DNA of 14,145 bases from an uncultured Eubacteriales bacterium (GCA_900554225.1 USGH01000036.1:1-14145), one strand, 5' to 3'. Counted from the stretch's first letter, positions 1-7,536 are shown. Notes: generated from the sequence alone by a model not told the origin. Translations and numbers: made by a program.

Positions 1-116
1 TGCTCCTTTGTGATCGCACCAATGCGAAATCCGAACCGTTTCAATCCTCTCGCGTAGCTGCCGCCGAGCAGTCCAAGCCCAACAATGAGAATATTCATGC
101 TTACATCAACGATCAT
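1..116 (-). CDS. tyrA: Prephenate dehydrogenase, N-terminal fragment (runs off the window)
   Basis: Only the first 38 or so codons are present; the gene continues beyond base 1. The visible protein has the dinucleotide-binding start NILIVGLGLLGGSYARGL, a GxGxxG motif followed by GS that is typical of TyrA-type prephenate or arogenate dehydrogenases, which oxidise prephenate to 4-hydroxyphenylpyruvate for tyrosine. I prefer the ATG at 116 because GGAGG lies 9 nt upstream; this start overlaps the last codons of aroA. The in-frame ATG at 98 would begin exactly at MNILIVG but has no evident ribosome binding site. As the last visible gene of a DAHP-to-prephenate operon, a tyrosine-branch dehydrogenase fits. 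Another NAD(P)-dependent dehydrogenase is possible because the catalytic domain is not visible. Confidence 0.8.
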   Translation of the reverse strand, partial: MIVDVSMNILIVGLGLLGGSYARGLKRFGFRIGAITKE

Positions 117-1320
117 ATAGCGTAACCTCCGCTCCCAATTTTTGTATATCCTCAAAAAAGCGCGGGTAACTCTTGCGCACCGCCTCGATCCCGTCCATCT
201 CACCGCCCGTCCGGGACAGCAGTACCGCGCATGCCATCACGATCCGGTGGTCGTTGTGACCGGACAAAGGTGTGCCATGATAACACAACGTCTGTTTCGG
301 CACCGTAATGCAGTCCGCACCAATGGTGAGTCAGACACCCAGTTTGCATAGCTCCTCACACATTGCCGTACCACGATCGCTTTCCTTGATCCGCAGTCGG
401 TCGGTCCCTGTGAAGGTCGCTCCGTTTTGCAGTGCCGCCAACGCAATAAGGATGGGACCAAGATCCGGACAATCCGAAATGTCCAGGGTCGGCGTTCCGG
501 CGGACAGCGCGCGGAAATACGATCCGTACACCCGGTCTCCCTGCAAGCTGTCTTCACGCAGATTTCTGATCTCCACATGGGAGCCGAGACAGTTGAAGCC
601 GTCGAGAAACGCCGCGTTGGAGTAGTCGCCCTCGATCTTTCCGGAATACGCGTGCAGACGAGTGCTGCCAATCCGGATCGTGTATTCGTCCGCAAAGGAA
701 ACCGCTGCACCGAAATCGTGCAATGCCGCGATGGTCAGGTGTACATACGACCGACTGGCAAACGGCGGCACGATCACGATCTCGGCATCCTCCCCCAACC
801 AGACAAGTGCGAAAATCAGTCCCGTGAGAAACTGACTGCTGCTGTCTCCGCGGACTGTATATCTCCCGCTGGTCAATCTGCCGCATACGGTGAGGGAATC
901 CGTATCCTTTGCAAGCCGGAATCCTCTCTCCCGACACAATGCTTCGTATACGGCAAGCGGACGCTCCATCAGTCGTGTGCTGCCGCGGAATGTGACCGGT
1001 TTCCCCATGCACAAGGCAAGCGGAATGAGAAACCGCAGCGTGCTTCCGCTTTCCCGGCAATACAGCACCGGATCGTCCGTATGCAGAAACCGTTCCCGAT
1101 CCGCATGGACACGCACCGCATCCCCCTGTACGTCGATTGCGGCACCCAATGCACGCAGACAATCGATGCTTGCCGCTATATCCTCGCTGCAGTCCACACC
1201 GGAGAGTTCACACGCCTCTCCCGTCAGTGCCGCGCCGATCAGATACCGATGCGCCATGCTCTTGGACGGCGGTGCGTCGAGCTTTCCCGCCAGGCGGCAT
1301 GGTTTCCATACTGCTCTCAT
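106..1320 (-). pseudogene. aroA: 3-phosphoshikimate 1-carboxyvinyltransferase (EPSP synthase), interrupted by an in-frame TGA
   Basis: EPSP synthase joins shikimate-3-phosphate and PEP. The 404-codon frame carries the family signatures in order: APPSKSMAHR near residue 17 (substrate lysine, serine and arginine), ESGSTLRFL, GDSSSQF, EGDYSNAAF (catalytic Asp region), RIKESDRG and, near the end, GHNDHRI. One TGA (331-333, codon 330) breaks the frame between KESDR and NDHR. Homology continues in the same frame on both sides, so this is a base substitution rather than an indel, for example CGA to TGA. Termination there would remove about the last 75 residues, including the DHR motif, and probably inactivate the enzyme. 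The ATG at 1320 overlaps the aroQ stop as ATGA. A sequencing error is the main alternative. The identity is firm; the functional state is not. Confidence 0.9.
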
Positions 1321-1754
1321 GCGTCCATCCCTCTCGTGCGGAGATAGTCTATCGCCTCCGTGTATCCGTCCGTGCCGTGGCCGGTGATCGTCTTTTCACA
1401 CGCAAGCCGCACATAGCTGATCTGCCGAAATTCCTCGCGCTCCTCCACCTTCGAGATATGGACCTCCACCGCCGGAATGGATACCGCCTTGAGTGCGTCC
1501 AAAATCGCGATACTGGTGTGGGTATACGCGCCCGGATTGATCACAATGCCGTCGATCCTGCCGTATGCCCACTGGATCTTGTCTACCAGATCGCCCTCGT
1601 GGTTCGACTGGTACACCGTCACCTCCACGCCGCACGCCGCACAGTGAGCCTTGATTTTTTCGACCAGCTGTGCATAGGTTTCCACGCCGTAATGCACTGG
1701 TTCACGAATGCCGAGCATATTGAGATTCGGACCGTTGATTACCAGAATGTTCAT
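1317..1754 (-). CDS. aroQ: 3-dehydroquinate dehydratase, type II
   Basis: This 145-residue protein, the usual length for type II dehydroquinases, removes water from 3-dehydroquinate to give 3-dehydroshikimate. It starts MNILVINGPNLNMLG, the family's opening strand. Arg17 and Tyr22 (REPVHYG) match the catalytic flexible loop, and the QSNHEG, INPGAYTHTS and VEVHIS segments carry the active-site Asn and His residues. In the last segment the usual Asn after His-x-Ser is replaced by Lys (HISK rather than HISN). The later Arg (EEREEFR) and the GHGTDGY loop are kept. Its ATG overlaps the stop of the aroE-aroK fusion (ATGA, 1751-1754) and its stop overlaps the aroA start (ATGA, 1317-1320), so it sits in a coupled operon. 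It is intact in this window. Confidence 0.95.
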   Translation of the reverse strand: MNILVINGPNLNMLGIREPVHYGVETYAQLVEKIKAHCAACGVEVTVYQSNHEGDLVDKIQWAYGRIDGIVINPGAYTHTSIAILDALKAVSIPAVEVHISKVEEREEFRQISYVRLACEKTITGHGTDGYTEAIDYLRTRGMDA

Positions 1755-3010
1755 ATCGTGCGTTCCTTCCGCTCTGCCGCAATGTATGCCGCCTCCGCTG
1801 CCGGTGAATCCATGGCGGGAACGATACAGTCGGCGGTTTTTTTGTATTTTTCCAGTCTTTCCGTATACAGTGCCGTGAGCTTTTCTCTGGTGTCCGACAG
1901 CGGTCGGTCATCGGTAGGGATCAGACGGGACAGAGGCGCATCCAGATAGCAGATCCTGCCGTTCTGTCGGAGCATACGGACATTCTCCTGCCGCAAGATC
2001 GCTCCGCCGCCTGTCGCAATGACCTGTCCGCCCTCCCGCGATATGTCCCGGATCACCGCCGATTCGAGATCGCGAAATGCTTCCTCACCGTTTTCCCGGA
2101 TATACTCCCGAATGGTACAGCCGCACCGCTTCTCTATCTCCGCGTCGGTATCCACAAAGGCAACGCTCTCGGATGCAAGCAGTCTGCCAACGGTGCTTTT
2201 CCCGCTTCCCGGCATTCCGGTCAGTACGATATTCTCCTTTGCGTCATAGATCTCCCGGAACACCTTGTCTCCGACCAATCTTGGAATCTCTGTATCCAAA
2301 AACCGCTCGACCGCCGCTACCGCCTGCATCACAAGCATATAGAGACCGCCCTGTGCCGGGATTTCCCGTTCCTGCGCGTCTTCTATCAGCTGTGTGCGCA
2401 GAGGATTGTAGACGGCATCCACTACGGCGCAGAGCTGTGGAAAAGCGGCAAGCTCGATCGGCTTTGCATCGCACTGCGGGTACATACCGACCGGGGTCGT
2501 ATTGAGGATCACATCGGCATCCGTGTGATGGGCGACAGCATCCGCGTAGGTGATCGTGCTGCCGTCGTCTGCGGGGTGTCGACTCACCACAAGAATTTCC
2601 GCCGCGCCCAGATCCGCTGCCACGACACGCGCGGTTTTGGAGGTGCCGCCTGTGCCGAGAATCAGTACCTTTTTTCCGGCGAAAGCGACGCCGATTCTTT
2701 CGATGAGCGCGCGCATACCGTAGTAATCGGTGTTGTAGCCATAGAGCTTGCCATCCCGGTTGACGATGGTGTTGACCGCGCCGATCTTCGCAGCCCCCGC
2801 ATCGATGGAATCGAGATACGGGATGACGGTCTCTTTATAGGGAATGGTTACGTTGATGGCGGCAAAGTCCCGCTTAATCAGGAAGTCTCCGACTGCGTCC
2901 TCCGCAAGCTCGATCAGCTCGTAGTCATAATCCGCAAGGCGCGCGTGGATCTCCTTGGAAAAGCTGTGGGTCAGTTTTTTTCCGATACAGCCGTATTTTT
3001 GCTTGTTCAT
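1751..3010 (-). CDS. aroE-aroK: Fused shikimate dehydrogenase / shikimate kinase
   Basis: A 419-residue bifunctional protein covering two successive steps: NADPH reduction of 3-dehydroshikimate to shikimate, then phosphorylation at the 3-OH. Residues 1 to about 255 are shikimate dehydrogenase, with THSFSK (15-19, substrate serines), NVTIPYK with catalytic Lys59, YNTD with Asp95, the nucleotide loop GTGGTSK (119-125), NTTPVGMYP and QGGLYMLVMQA. From about residue 258 comes shikimate kinase, with P-loop GMPGSGKS (265-272), the DTDAEIE metal/shikimate motif, FRDLE, ATGGGAI and a DDRPLSD lid. There is no stop or internal start between the domains, so the fusion looks genuine. The ATG at 3010 overlaps the aroC stop (ATGA), with GGAGGA about 9 nt upstream. 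The gene is intact. Confidence 0.95.
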   Translation of the reverse strand: MNKQKYGCIGKKLTHSFSKEIHARLADYDYELIELAEDAVGDFLIKRDFAAINVTIPYKETVIPYLDSIDAGAAKIGAVNTIVNRDGKLYGYNTDYYGMRALIERIGVAFAGKKVLILGTGGTSKTARVVAADLGAAEILVVSRHPADDGSTITYADAVAHHTDADVILNTTPVGMYPQCDAKPIELAAFPQLCAVVDAVYNPLRTQLIEDAQEREIPAQGGLYMLVMQAVAAVERFLDTEIPRLVGDKVFREIYDAKENIVLTGMPGSGKSTVGRLLASESVAFVDTDAEIEKRCGCTIREYIRENGEEAFRDLESAVIRDISREGGQVIATGGGAILRQENVRMLRQNGRICYLDAPLSRLIPTDDRPLSDTREKLTALYTERLEKYKKTADCIVPAMDSPAAEAAYIAAERKERTI

Positions 3011-4116
3011 TGCGCGTTTTCCTCCGCTCGCCTGAGAAAATCTGTCCCGTACCGCAGGGCAAGTGCGTCGCATAGAACGATTGCGGTCACAGCGTCCTGC
3101 ACCACGCGTGCTCTGTGTACAATGGCGGGATCATGCCTGCCTCCTGGCGACAGCACCGTCTCCGTTTTTGTGCGGAAATCCACGGTCTCCTGTGCCTGGA
3201 AGATCGTCGGCGTCGGTTTGATCGCGGTGCGGAACACGATGGGCATACCGTTTGTGATGCCGCCGCCGATCCCACCATTGTGGTTCGTAGTTGTGACGAT
3301 CTTCCCTTCCGTCACACGCAGCGGATCGTTCGCCGCACTGCCCCGCATATCGGCAATGGCAAAGCCCGCGCCAAATTCCACCCCTTTGACGGCAGGAATC
3401 GAGAACAACCCATGGGACAGCATCCCTTCTACGGTGTCAAACCACGGTTCTCCCACACCGGCAGGCATACCAACGACGACGGTTTCCAGAACTCCGCCCA
3501 CACTGTCGCCTTGCGAGGCAGCTCCTTCGATTGCCCTTTGCATACTCTCGCCGGCCTTTGCATCGAGTACGGCAAAGGTTTTTCCCCCCAACGCTTCTAT
3601 ATCGGCAGACAGATCTTCAAACGCTCTGTCGTCGATCCCGGCACAGCGGCACACGTGCGTACCGATGCGGATTCCCTTCTCCTCCAGAGCGGATTTACAG
3701 ATCGCTCCCACGGCAACCAGTGCGGCTGTAATCCGTCCGCTGAAGTGACCGCCGCCGCGTGTATCCTGCCAGCCGTGGAATTTGCAGTCTGCCGGATAAT
3801 CCGCGTGCGATGGGCGTGCTACCGTCTGCATTTCCGCATAATCACCGCTCTGCACATTTTCATTCGGGATGAGGATCGTGATCGGCGTGCCCGTCGTTCT
3901 GCCGTTTACAACACCGCTTACGATCACGAATGCGTCTTTTTCACGGCGTGTGGTGGAAATTCTTCCGCTTGGACGGCGCAGCGTGAGCATATGTGCAATA
4001 TACTCTTCCTTTATATATATACCAGGTGCCATGCCGTCCAACACCGCACCGATATACGAACCGTGGCTCTCTCCGAACAGCGTCACCGCCACACTATTCC
4101 CGATCGTGTTCTTCAT
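3007..4116 (-). CDS. aroC: Chorismate synthase
   Basis: A 369-residue FMN-dependent enzyme that eliminates phosphate from EPSP to form chorismate, the last step of the shared pathway. Visible signatures are TLFGESHGSYIG near the N-terminus, LRRPSGRISTTRREKD, the long conserved segment containing RPSHADYPA, and GGIGGGITNGMPI further on. The third signature reads DTRGGGHFSGR where enterobacterial proteins have RGGGRSSAR; I recall the HFSGR form from clostridial homologues, so it is probably lineage variation and not damage. The ATG at 4116 overlaps the aroB stop (ATGA) and has GGAGGA about 9 nt upstream, which decides against the longer upstream frame. Length is normal and the frame is unbroken. 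Confidence 0.95.
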   Translation of the reverse strand: MKNTIGNSVAVTLFGESHGSYIGAVLDGMAPGIYIKEEYIAHMLTLRRPSGRISTTRREKDAFVIVSGVVNGRTTGTPITILIPNENVQSGDYAEMQTVARPSHADYPADCKFHGWQDTRGGGHFSGRITAALVAVGAICKSALEEKGIRIGTHVCRCAGIDDRAFEDLSADIEALGGKTFAVLDAKAGESMQRAIEGAASQGDSVGGVLETVVVGMPAGVGEPWFDTVEGMLSHGLFSIPAVKGVEFGAGFAIADMRGSAANDPLRVTEGKIVTTTNHNGGIGGGITNGMPIVFRTAIKPTPTIFQAQETVDFRTKTETVLSPGGRHDPAIVHRARVVQDAVTAIVLCDALALRYGTDFLRRAEENAQ

Positions 4117-5090
4117 GCGTCCAGTTCCTCCAGGCATTTTTTTGCCGCCACGATCACTTCGGCACACGGCATGGCAGCAAACCGGAACGAACCGATCTCG
4201 TCCACCATCGTCACGCACACCGTATCGCCGTCTGCCTTTTTGTCGTGAAATGCCGCCGCCGCGATTTTATCCCAGTCATACGGAATCGTCCGATACAGTG
4301 CGCATTTTTGGAGCACCGCAATCACACGCGGACGGATCGTGGCTCCACACAGCGGCAGCATTCCAAGCGCAACGGCTTCCCCGTGATACAGGCTGCTGCT
4401 CGCTTCGATCCCATGACCGATCGTGTGTCCGAAATTGAGTACCCGCCGCAATCCCGCCTCACGCACATCCTGTTCCACAACGTTCTTTTTGATCAGCAGC
4501 GAACGGACGATGATGGTGTCGAGATTCTCCGCGATGTCCTCCGTTTCGATCAATCGGAACAGATCCGCGTCCGAGGTGAGTGCCATTTTGACCGCCTCCG
4601 CCAAGCCATTGGAAAGCTGTCTTGGAGGGAGAGTACGCAGCAGCTCCGGATCGATCAGTACCTTTTTCGGCTGATAGAACGCACCGACGATATTTTTCAC
4701 CCCACCGAAATCGATTGCTGTTTTCCCGCCGATGGAGGAATCGATCTGCGAAAGGAGCGTCGTCGGAATGTTGTAGAAGTCGATCCCGCGCATATATGCC
4801 GACGCAGCAAAGCCGGACAGATCTCCTACGACGCCGCCGTGGTCAAGCATCGTCTGGAGCAGCTTTCCAAACGTATCGAGACTTTTGGAGCCCTCTCCCG
4901 CCTCTATCGTGTAGATCACCGGCGCACGACATTGCCTTGCCACCGTTTCGGCATAGATCGGCGGCACCATGGTATCCGTCACGACAAGCACCCGCCTGTC
5001 TAAACGCAATTCCGTTCCCGCACGCGAGAGAATCCCCCGCTCCACCAGAATATCGTAGCTGTTCTCGCCCAAATCCATAGGTATTTTCAT
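4113..5090 (-). CDS. aroB: 3-dehydroquinate synthase, apparently missing about a dozen core residues
   Basis: AroB cyclises DAHP to 3-dehydroquinate using NAD and a divalent metal. Clear family segments are AGEGSKSLDTF, VVGDLSGFAAS, YNIPTTLLSQIDSSIGGKTA, NIVGAFYQPK, NGLAEAVKMAL (metal-ligand Glu), NFGHTIGHGIE and HGEAVALGM (metal-ligand His). Near residues 82-88 the sequence passes directly from MLDHG to GVVGDLSG. Family members normally have roughly 11-12 further residues there, ending in a strand and a triple-glycine NAD loop (VA-GGGVVGD). The frame is kept, so it reads as an in-frame deletion. The total of 325 residues is short for the family. Start: the ATG at 5090 has GAGGG 8 nt upstream; ATGs at 5093 and 5105 are alternatives, the last giving an ATGA overlap with pheA. 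Identity is firm; activity is doubtful. Confidence 0.9.
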   Translation of the reverse strand: MKIPMDLGENSYDILVERGILSRAGTELRLDRRVLVVTDTMVPPIYAETVARQCRAPVIYTIEAGEGSKSLDTFGKLLQTMLDHGGVVGDLSGFAASAYMRGIDFYNIPTTLLSQIDSSIGGKTAIDFGGVKNIVGAFYQPKKVLIDPELLRTLPPRQLSNGLAEAVKMALTSDADLFRLIETEDIAENLDTIIVRSLLIKKNVVEQDVREAGLRRVLNFGHTIGHGIEASSSLYHGEAVALGMLPLCGATIRPRVIAVLQKCALYRTIPYDWDKIAAAAFHDKKADGDTVCVTMVDEIGSFRFAAMPCAEVIVAAKKCLEELDA

Positions 5091-5101
5091 CATTTCTGCC
5101 C

Positions 5102-6148
5102 TCATATTTCCGTGTGCGGTGCGAATGTACCCGCCAGCTTCAGTTTGTCACAGACCGCTCCCAATTCCTGCATCATCCGTTTGCCGTCGTCCGTATCCGT
5201 AGAGCCGTCCAGCTCAACGTAGAAATAGTACTGCCACGAGTGATCCTTCAGAGGCCGACTGCGCAATGCCGTCATGTTGTAGCCATACTTACCGATGATC
5301 CCGATCGCGTTCGCAAGCGTCCCCGCTTCGTTTTTCACGGAAAACATCAATACGGAATTGGTATATGCCGGAGTATTGGCGCGCACCTTGGACAATACCG
5401 CGAAGCGTGTGGTGTTCTCCGCGCTTTTGTGGATGTTCGTATCGAGTACCTGCAAGCCGTACAGCTCCGCGGTCTCCACACTGGCGATGGCGCCGAGCGT
5501 TTTGTCCCCCGATGCGGCAACGGTTTTCGCGGCGATGGCGGTATTGCTTGCTTCCTCCGTCGTAAATCCATGCAGCGCGATATAGTCGTGGCATTGGCTC
5601 AATGCCTGCGGATGGCTTGTCACACGACGGATGTCCGCGACGGTGGATCCCGGGACCCCGAGGAGATTCTGGCAGATTTTCAATTCGTAGATACCGTTTA
5701 CGTAAAGCGTGCCCGTGAAGAGGAGATCGATGGTCTGTCCCACCTCCCCGGCATAGCTGTTCTCGATGGGCAGTACGGCAAAATCGCTCTCCCCACGGAC
5801 CACCGCGTCATACGCCGAAGCGAAATCCCGGTACGGGATCCGATTTGCCTCCGGAAAGATCCGTCCCGCCGCGATATGGGCGAACGCGCCCTCCACGCCG
5901 CTGTACGCCACCTTCAGGCCGCTCTGCATCCGATACTGGTACGCGCGGGAAACCGCCATGACATCCCTGAGAAAGTCGATGTAGTATCCGCGCAGCACCT
6001 CATCCTCGATGGCAGAGGCGTTTTTCTCGATCACGGCAGCCTCTCGTTTCGCATCCAGAATCGGCAGTCCGTACTCCTTTTTATATGCGTAGACCAGCTC
6101 GGCAGCCCGCATCCGTTCCACAAACAGCTCCGCCATCTGCGCGTCCAC
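5102..6148 (-). CDS. pheA: Bifunctional chorismate mutase / prephenate dehydratase (P-protein), 5' end problematic
   Basis: The protein converts chorismate to prephenate and then to phenylpyruvate for phenylalanine. An AroQ-class chorismate mutase domain comes first (VERM, YKKEYGLPILDAKRE). Prephenate dehydratase follows (VAYSGVEGAFAHIAA, LPIENSYAGEVGQTIDLL, SHPQALSQC), then a C-terminal ACT domain (NEAGTLANAI, LRSRPLKDH), the usual Phe-feedback site. The first in-frame start in the 36 nt after the aroF stop is GTG at 6148, with AAGGAAG about 12 nt upstream. The first mutase helix clearly extends further upstream (ARKIINKVDAQMAEL), back to the aroF stop. The GTG start would omit the helix-1 Arg that matches catalytic Arg11 of the E. 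coli domain. The stop overlaps an aroB ATG (ATGA, 5102-5105). Downstream of the start the gene is intact. Confidence 0.9.
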   Translation of the reverse strand: MDAQMAELFVERMRAAELVYAYKKEYGLPILDAKREAAVIEKNASAIEDEVLRGYYIDFLRDVMAVSRAYQYRMQSGLKVAYSGVEGAFAHIAAGRIFPEANRIPYRDFASAYDAVVRGESDFAVLPIENSYAGEVGQTIDLLFTGTLYVNGIYELKICQNLLGVPGSTVADIRRVTSHPQALSQCHDYIALHGFTTEEASNTAIAAKTVAASGDKTLGAIASVETAELYGLQVLDTNIHKSAENTTRFAVLSKVRANTPAYTNSVLMFSVKNEAGTLANAIGIIGKYGYNMTALRSRPLKDHSWQYYFYVELDGSTDTDDGKRMMQELGAVCDKLKLAGTFAPHTEI

Positions 6149-6184
6149 TTTGTTGATGATCTTCCTTGCTTCGTCCCTCTCGGA

Positions 6185-7216
6185 TCACAGCTTGTCGGCG
6201 ATGTCGAGGATCAGCTTTTCCGTTTTTTCCCAACCGAGGCACGGATCGGTGATGGATTTTCCGAACACATGCTCATCGATTGCCTGTGCGCCGTCCTCCA
6301 GATAGCTCTCGATCATCAGCCCCTTGACCAGCCGTTTGATATCCGGATTCTGAGAGCGGCTGTATACAATGTCCTTGGCGATTCGGATCTGTTCGAGGTA
6401 CTTTTTCCCGGAATTGTTGTGGTTGGTGTCCACGATCACGGACGGATTTTTGAGATGGAACTTCTCGTAGAGATTCTGCACGTGGAGCAGATCCTCGTAG
6501 TGGTAGTTGGACACATTGTTTCCGGCATAGTCGACATATCCCCGCAAAATCGCGTGCGCGTAGGGATTGCCTTCGCTTGTGACCTCCCAGCCGCGGTATA
6601 GGAACGTATGACTGGACTGCGCCGCTACGATGGAATTCATCATCACGCTGAGATCACCGCCGGTGGGGTTCTTCATACCGACAGGCGCGTCCACTCCGCT
6701 TGCCGTCAATCTGTGCTGCTGGTTCTCCACGGAACGCGCGCCGACTGCGACATAGGACAGCAGATCGGAGAGGTACCGGTAGTTTTCCGGATAAAGCATT
6801 TCATCCGCACAGGTGAAGTCGTAATCCCGCAGAGCCGCCAGATGGAGCTCCCGGATCGCAACAATGCCCTTGTACATATCGGGCTTTCCCTCCGGATCGG
6901 GCTGATGCAGCATTCCCTTATAGCCCTGACCCGTGGTGCGCGGTTTATTCGTGTAAATGCGCGGGATGATGAGGATCTTTTCGGAAACCTGCTCATACAG
7001 ACGGCGGAGCTTTTCGATATAGGCAAGGACGGGATCCCGGTGATCTGCCGAGCAGGGACCGATGACAAGGATGAATTTGTCCGATCTGCCGTCGAAAACC
7101 GCACGGATCGCCTCATCCCGCTCAGCCTTGACCTTTTCCATCCGCTCCGTCAGCGGAAATTCCCGTTTTACATCCTGCGGGATCGGCAATTTTCTGTGGA
7201 AGTGCATATTCATCAT
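6185..7216 (-). CDS. aroF: 3-deoxy-7-phosphoheptulonate (DAHP) synthase, class I
   Basis: This 343-residue enzyme condenses PEP with erythrose-4-phosphate, the entry step of the pathway. Signatures of the class I (AroF/G/H-like) family are LVIGPCSADHRDP (metal-ligand Cys), PRIYTNKPRTTGQGYKG, ADEMLYPENYRYLSDLL, GARSVENQQHR, VGMKNPTGGD, VDTNHNNSGKK and MIESYLEDGAQ. Length is normal for the family. It is the first structural gene after two tandem Phe/Tyr attenuators, so its expression should follow Phe and Tyr supply. Which amino acid inhibits the enzyme cannot be read safely from the sequence. Start: adjacent ATGs at 7216 and 7213, with GAGG 10-13 nt upstream. It ends in TGA (6185-6187); the overlapping GTG may be the ancestral start of pheA. 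Only the conventional gene name is given, since the paralogue letter is arbitrary outside enterics. Confidence 0.95.
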   Translation of the reverse strand: MMNMHFHRKLPIPQDVKREFPLTERMEKVKAERDEAIRAVFDGRSDKFILVIGPCSADHRDPVLAYIEKLRRLYEQVSEKILIIPRIYTNKPRTTGQGYKGMLHQPDPEGKPDMYKGIVAIRELHLAALRDYDFTCADEMLYPENYRYLSDLLSYVAVGARSVENQQHRLTASGVDAPVGMKNPTGGDLSVMMNSIVAAQSSHTFLYRGWEVTSEGNPYAHAILRGYVDYAGNNVSNYHYEDLLHVQNLYEKFHLKNPSVIVDTNHNNSGKKYLEQIRIAKDIVYSRSQNPDIKRLVKGLMIESYLEDGAQAIDEHVFGKSITDPCLGWEKTEKLILDIADKL

Positions 7217-7250
7217 TTTATATATACCTCATTTCATTGTTTACATAGGG

Positions 7251-7301
7251 AAAATAAAAAGCCCGCATTTACCCATGTGCGAAAATGCACGACAAATGCG
7301 G
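7251..7301 (-). terminator. Attenuator 2 terminator, just upstream of aroF
   Basis: On the minus strand the arms CCGCATTT (7301-7294) and AAATGCGG (7270-7263) pair perfectly. An inner GTGC/GCAC hairpin (7290-7277) sits between them, and the sequence TTTTTATTTT (7260-7251) follows, the form of an intrinsic terminator. It lies between leader peptide 2 and aroF, about 35 nt before the aroF start, so it can act only as a conditional stop for the operon. Confidence 0.9.
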
Positions 7302-7373
7302 ACTGTCCGATTCTATGCGGTGCGCTCTGAGAGACGAATCATCTCTCGGAACCACCGACACGCGGGCAGTCCG
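7299..7373 (-). promoter_or_regulatory. Attenuator 2 antiterminator pair
   Basis: Element A (minus strand CGGACTGCCCG, 7373-7363) begins 4 nt after the last Phe codon of leader peptide 2. Element B (CGGACAGTCCG, 7309-7299) pairs with 10 of its 11 positions, and B's last three bases are also the first bases of the terminator 5' arm. A nested GAGAGA/TCTCTC hairpin over the leader stop, plus CGGTG/CACCG, lies between them. A:B pairing and terminator formation therefore compete. The direction of control (stalling favours A:B) is inferred from the order of the elements. Confidence 0.7.
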
Positions 7374-7410
7374 TCTGAAAAAAGTAATAATAAAATCGAT
7401 TCTGCAGCAT
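7339..7410 (-). CDS. Leader peptide 2, Phe/Tyr-sensing
   Basis: A 23-codon open reading frame with a strong Shine-Dalgarno (GAAGGG, 8 nt from the ATG). It starts MLQNR, then has six consecutive aromatic codons, FYYYFF (7395-7378: TTT TAT TAT TAC TTT TTT), and then QTDCP. Six aromatic codons in a row, followed by a terminator and the first gene of the Phe/Tyr pathway, is the standard design of a ribosome-mediated attenuation leader. The ribosome pauses when charged tRNA-Phe or tRNA-Tyr is scarce. The DCP codons are part of antiterminator element A. There is no Trp codon, so tryptophan is not sensed. The peptide itself is unlikely to have another job. Confidence 0.88.
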   Translation of the reverse strand: MLQNRFYYYFFQTDCPRVGGSER

Positions 7411-7479
7411 GATGGTATCCCTTCTACGGCGCAATTGTCGTCGGTAATTTCTGTGATCTGGTAAATGCTCTCGCTTCGG

Positions 7480-7536
7480 AAAAACAAAAGCCGCATACCT
7501 TCTCTGTTCCCGTTTACGCGGTTGCAGTGGTTGCGG
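7480..7536 (-). terminator. Attenuator 1 terminator, between the two leader peptides
   Basis: On the minus strand, CCGCAACC (7536-7529) pairs with GGTATGCGG (7499-7491), with one bulged A. The enclosed sequence holds a small CCG/CGG hairpin. The run CTTTTGTTTTT ends near 7480. It is weaker than the second terminator but has the same layout: its 5' arm overlaps the 3' end of a CGGACAGTCCG element, and it follows an aromatic-rich leader peptide. Confidence 0.75.

Noticed and set aside
427..6601. Long plus-strand reading frames opposite the aromatic operon (for example 427-1347, 2525-3748, 5114-6601)
   Set aside because: They are antisense to well recognised enzymes, lack family motifs and ribosome binding sites, and arise from codon bias in the real genes.
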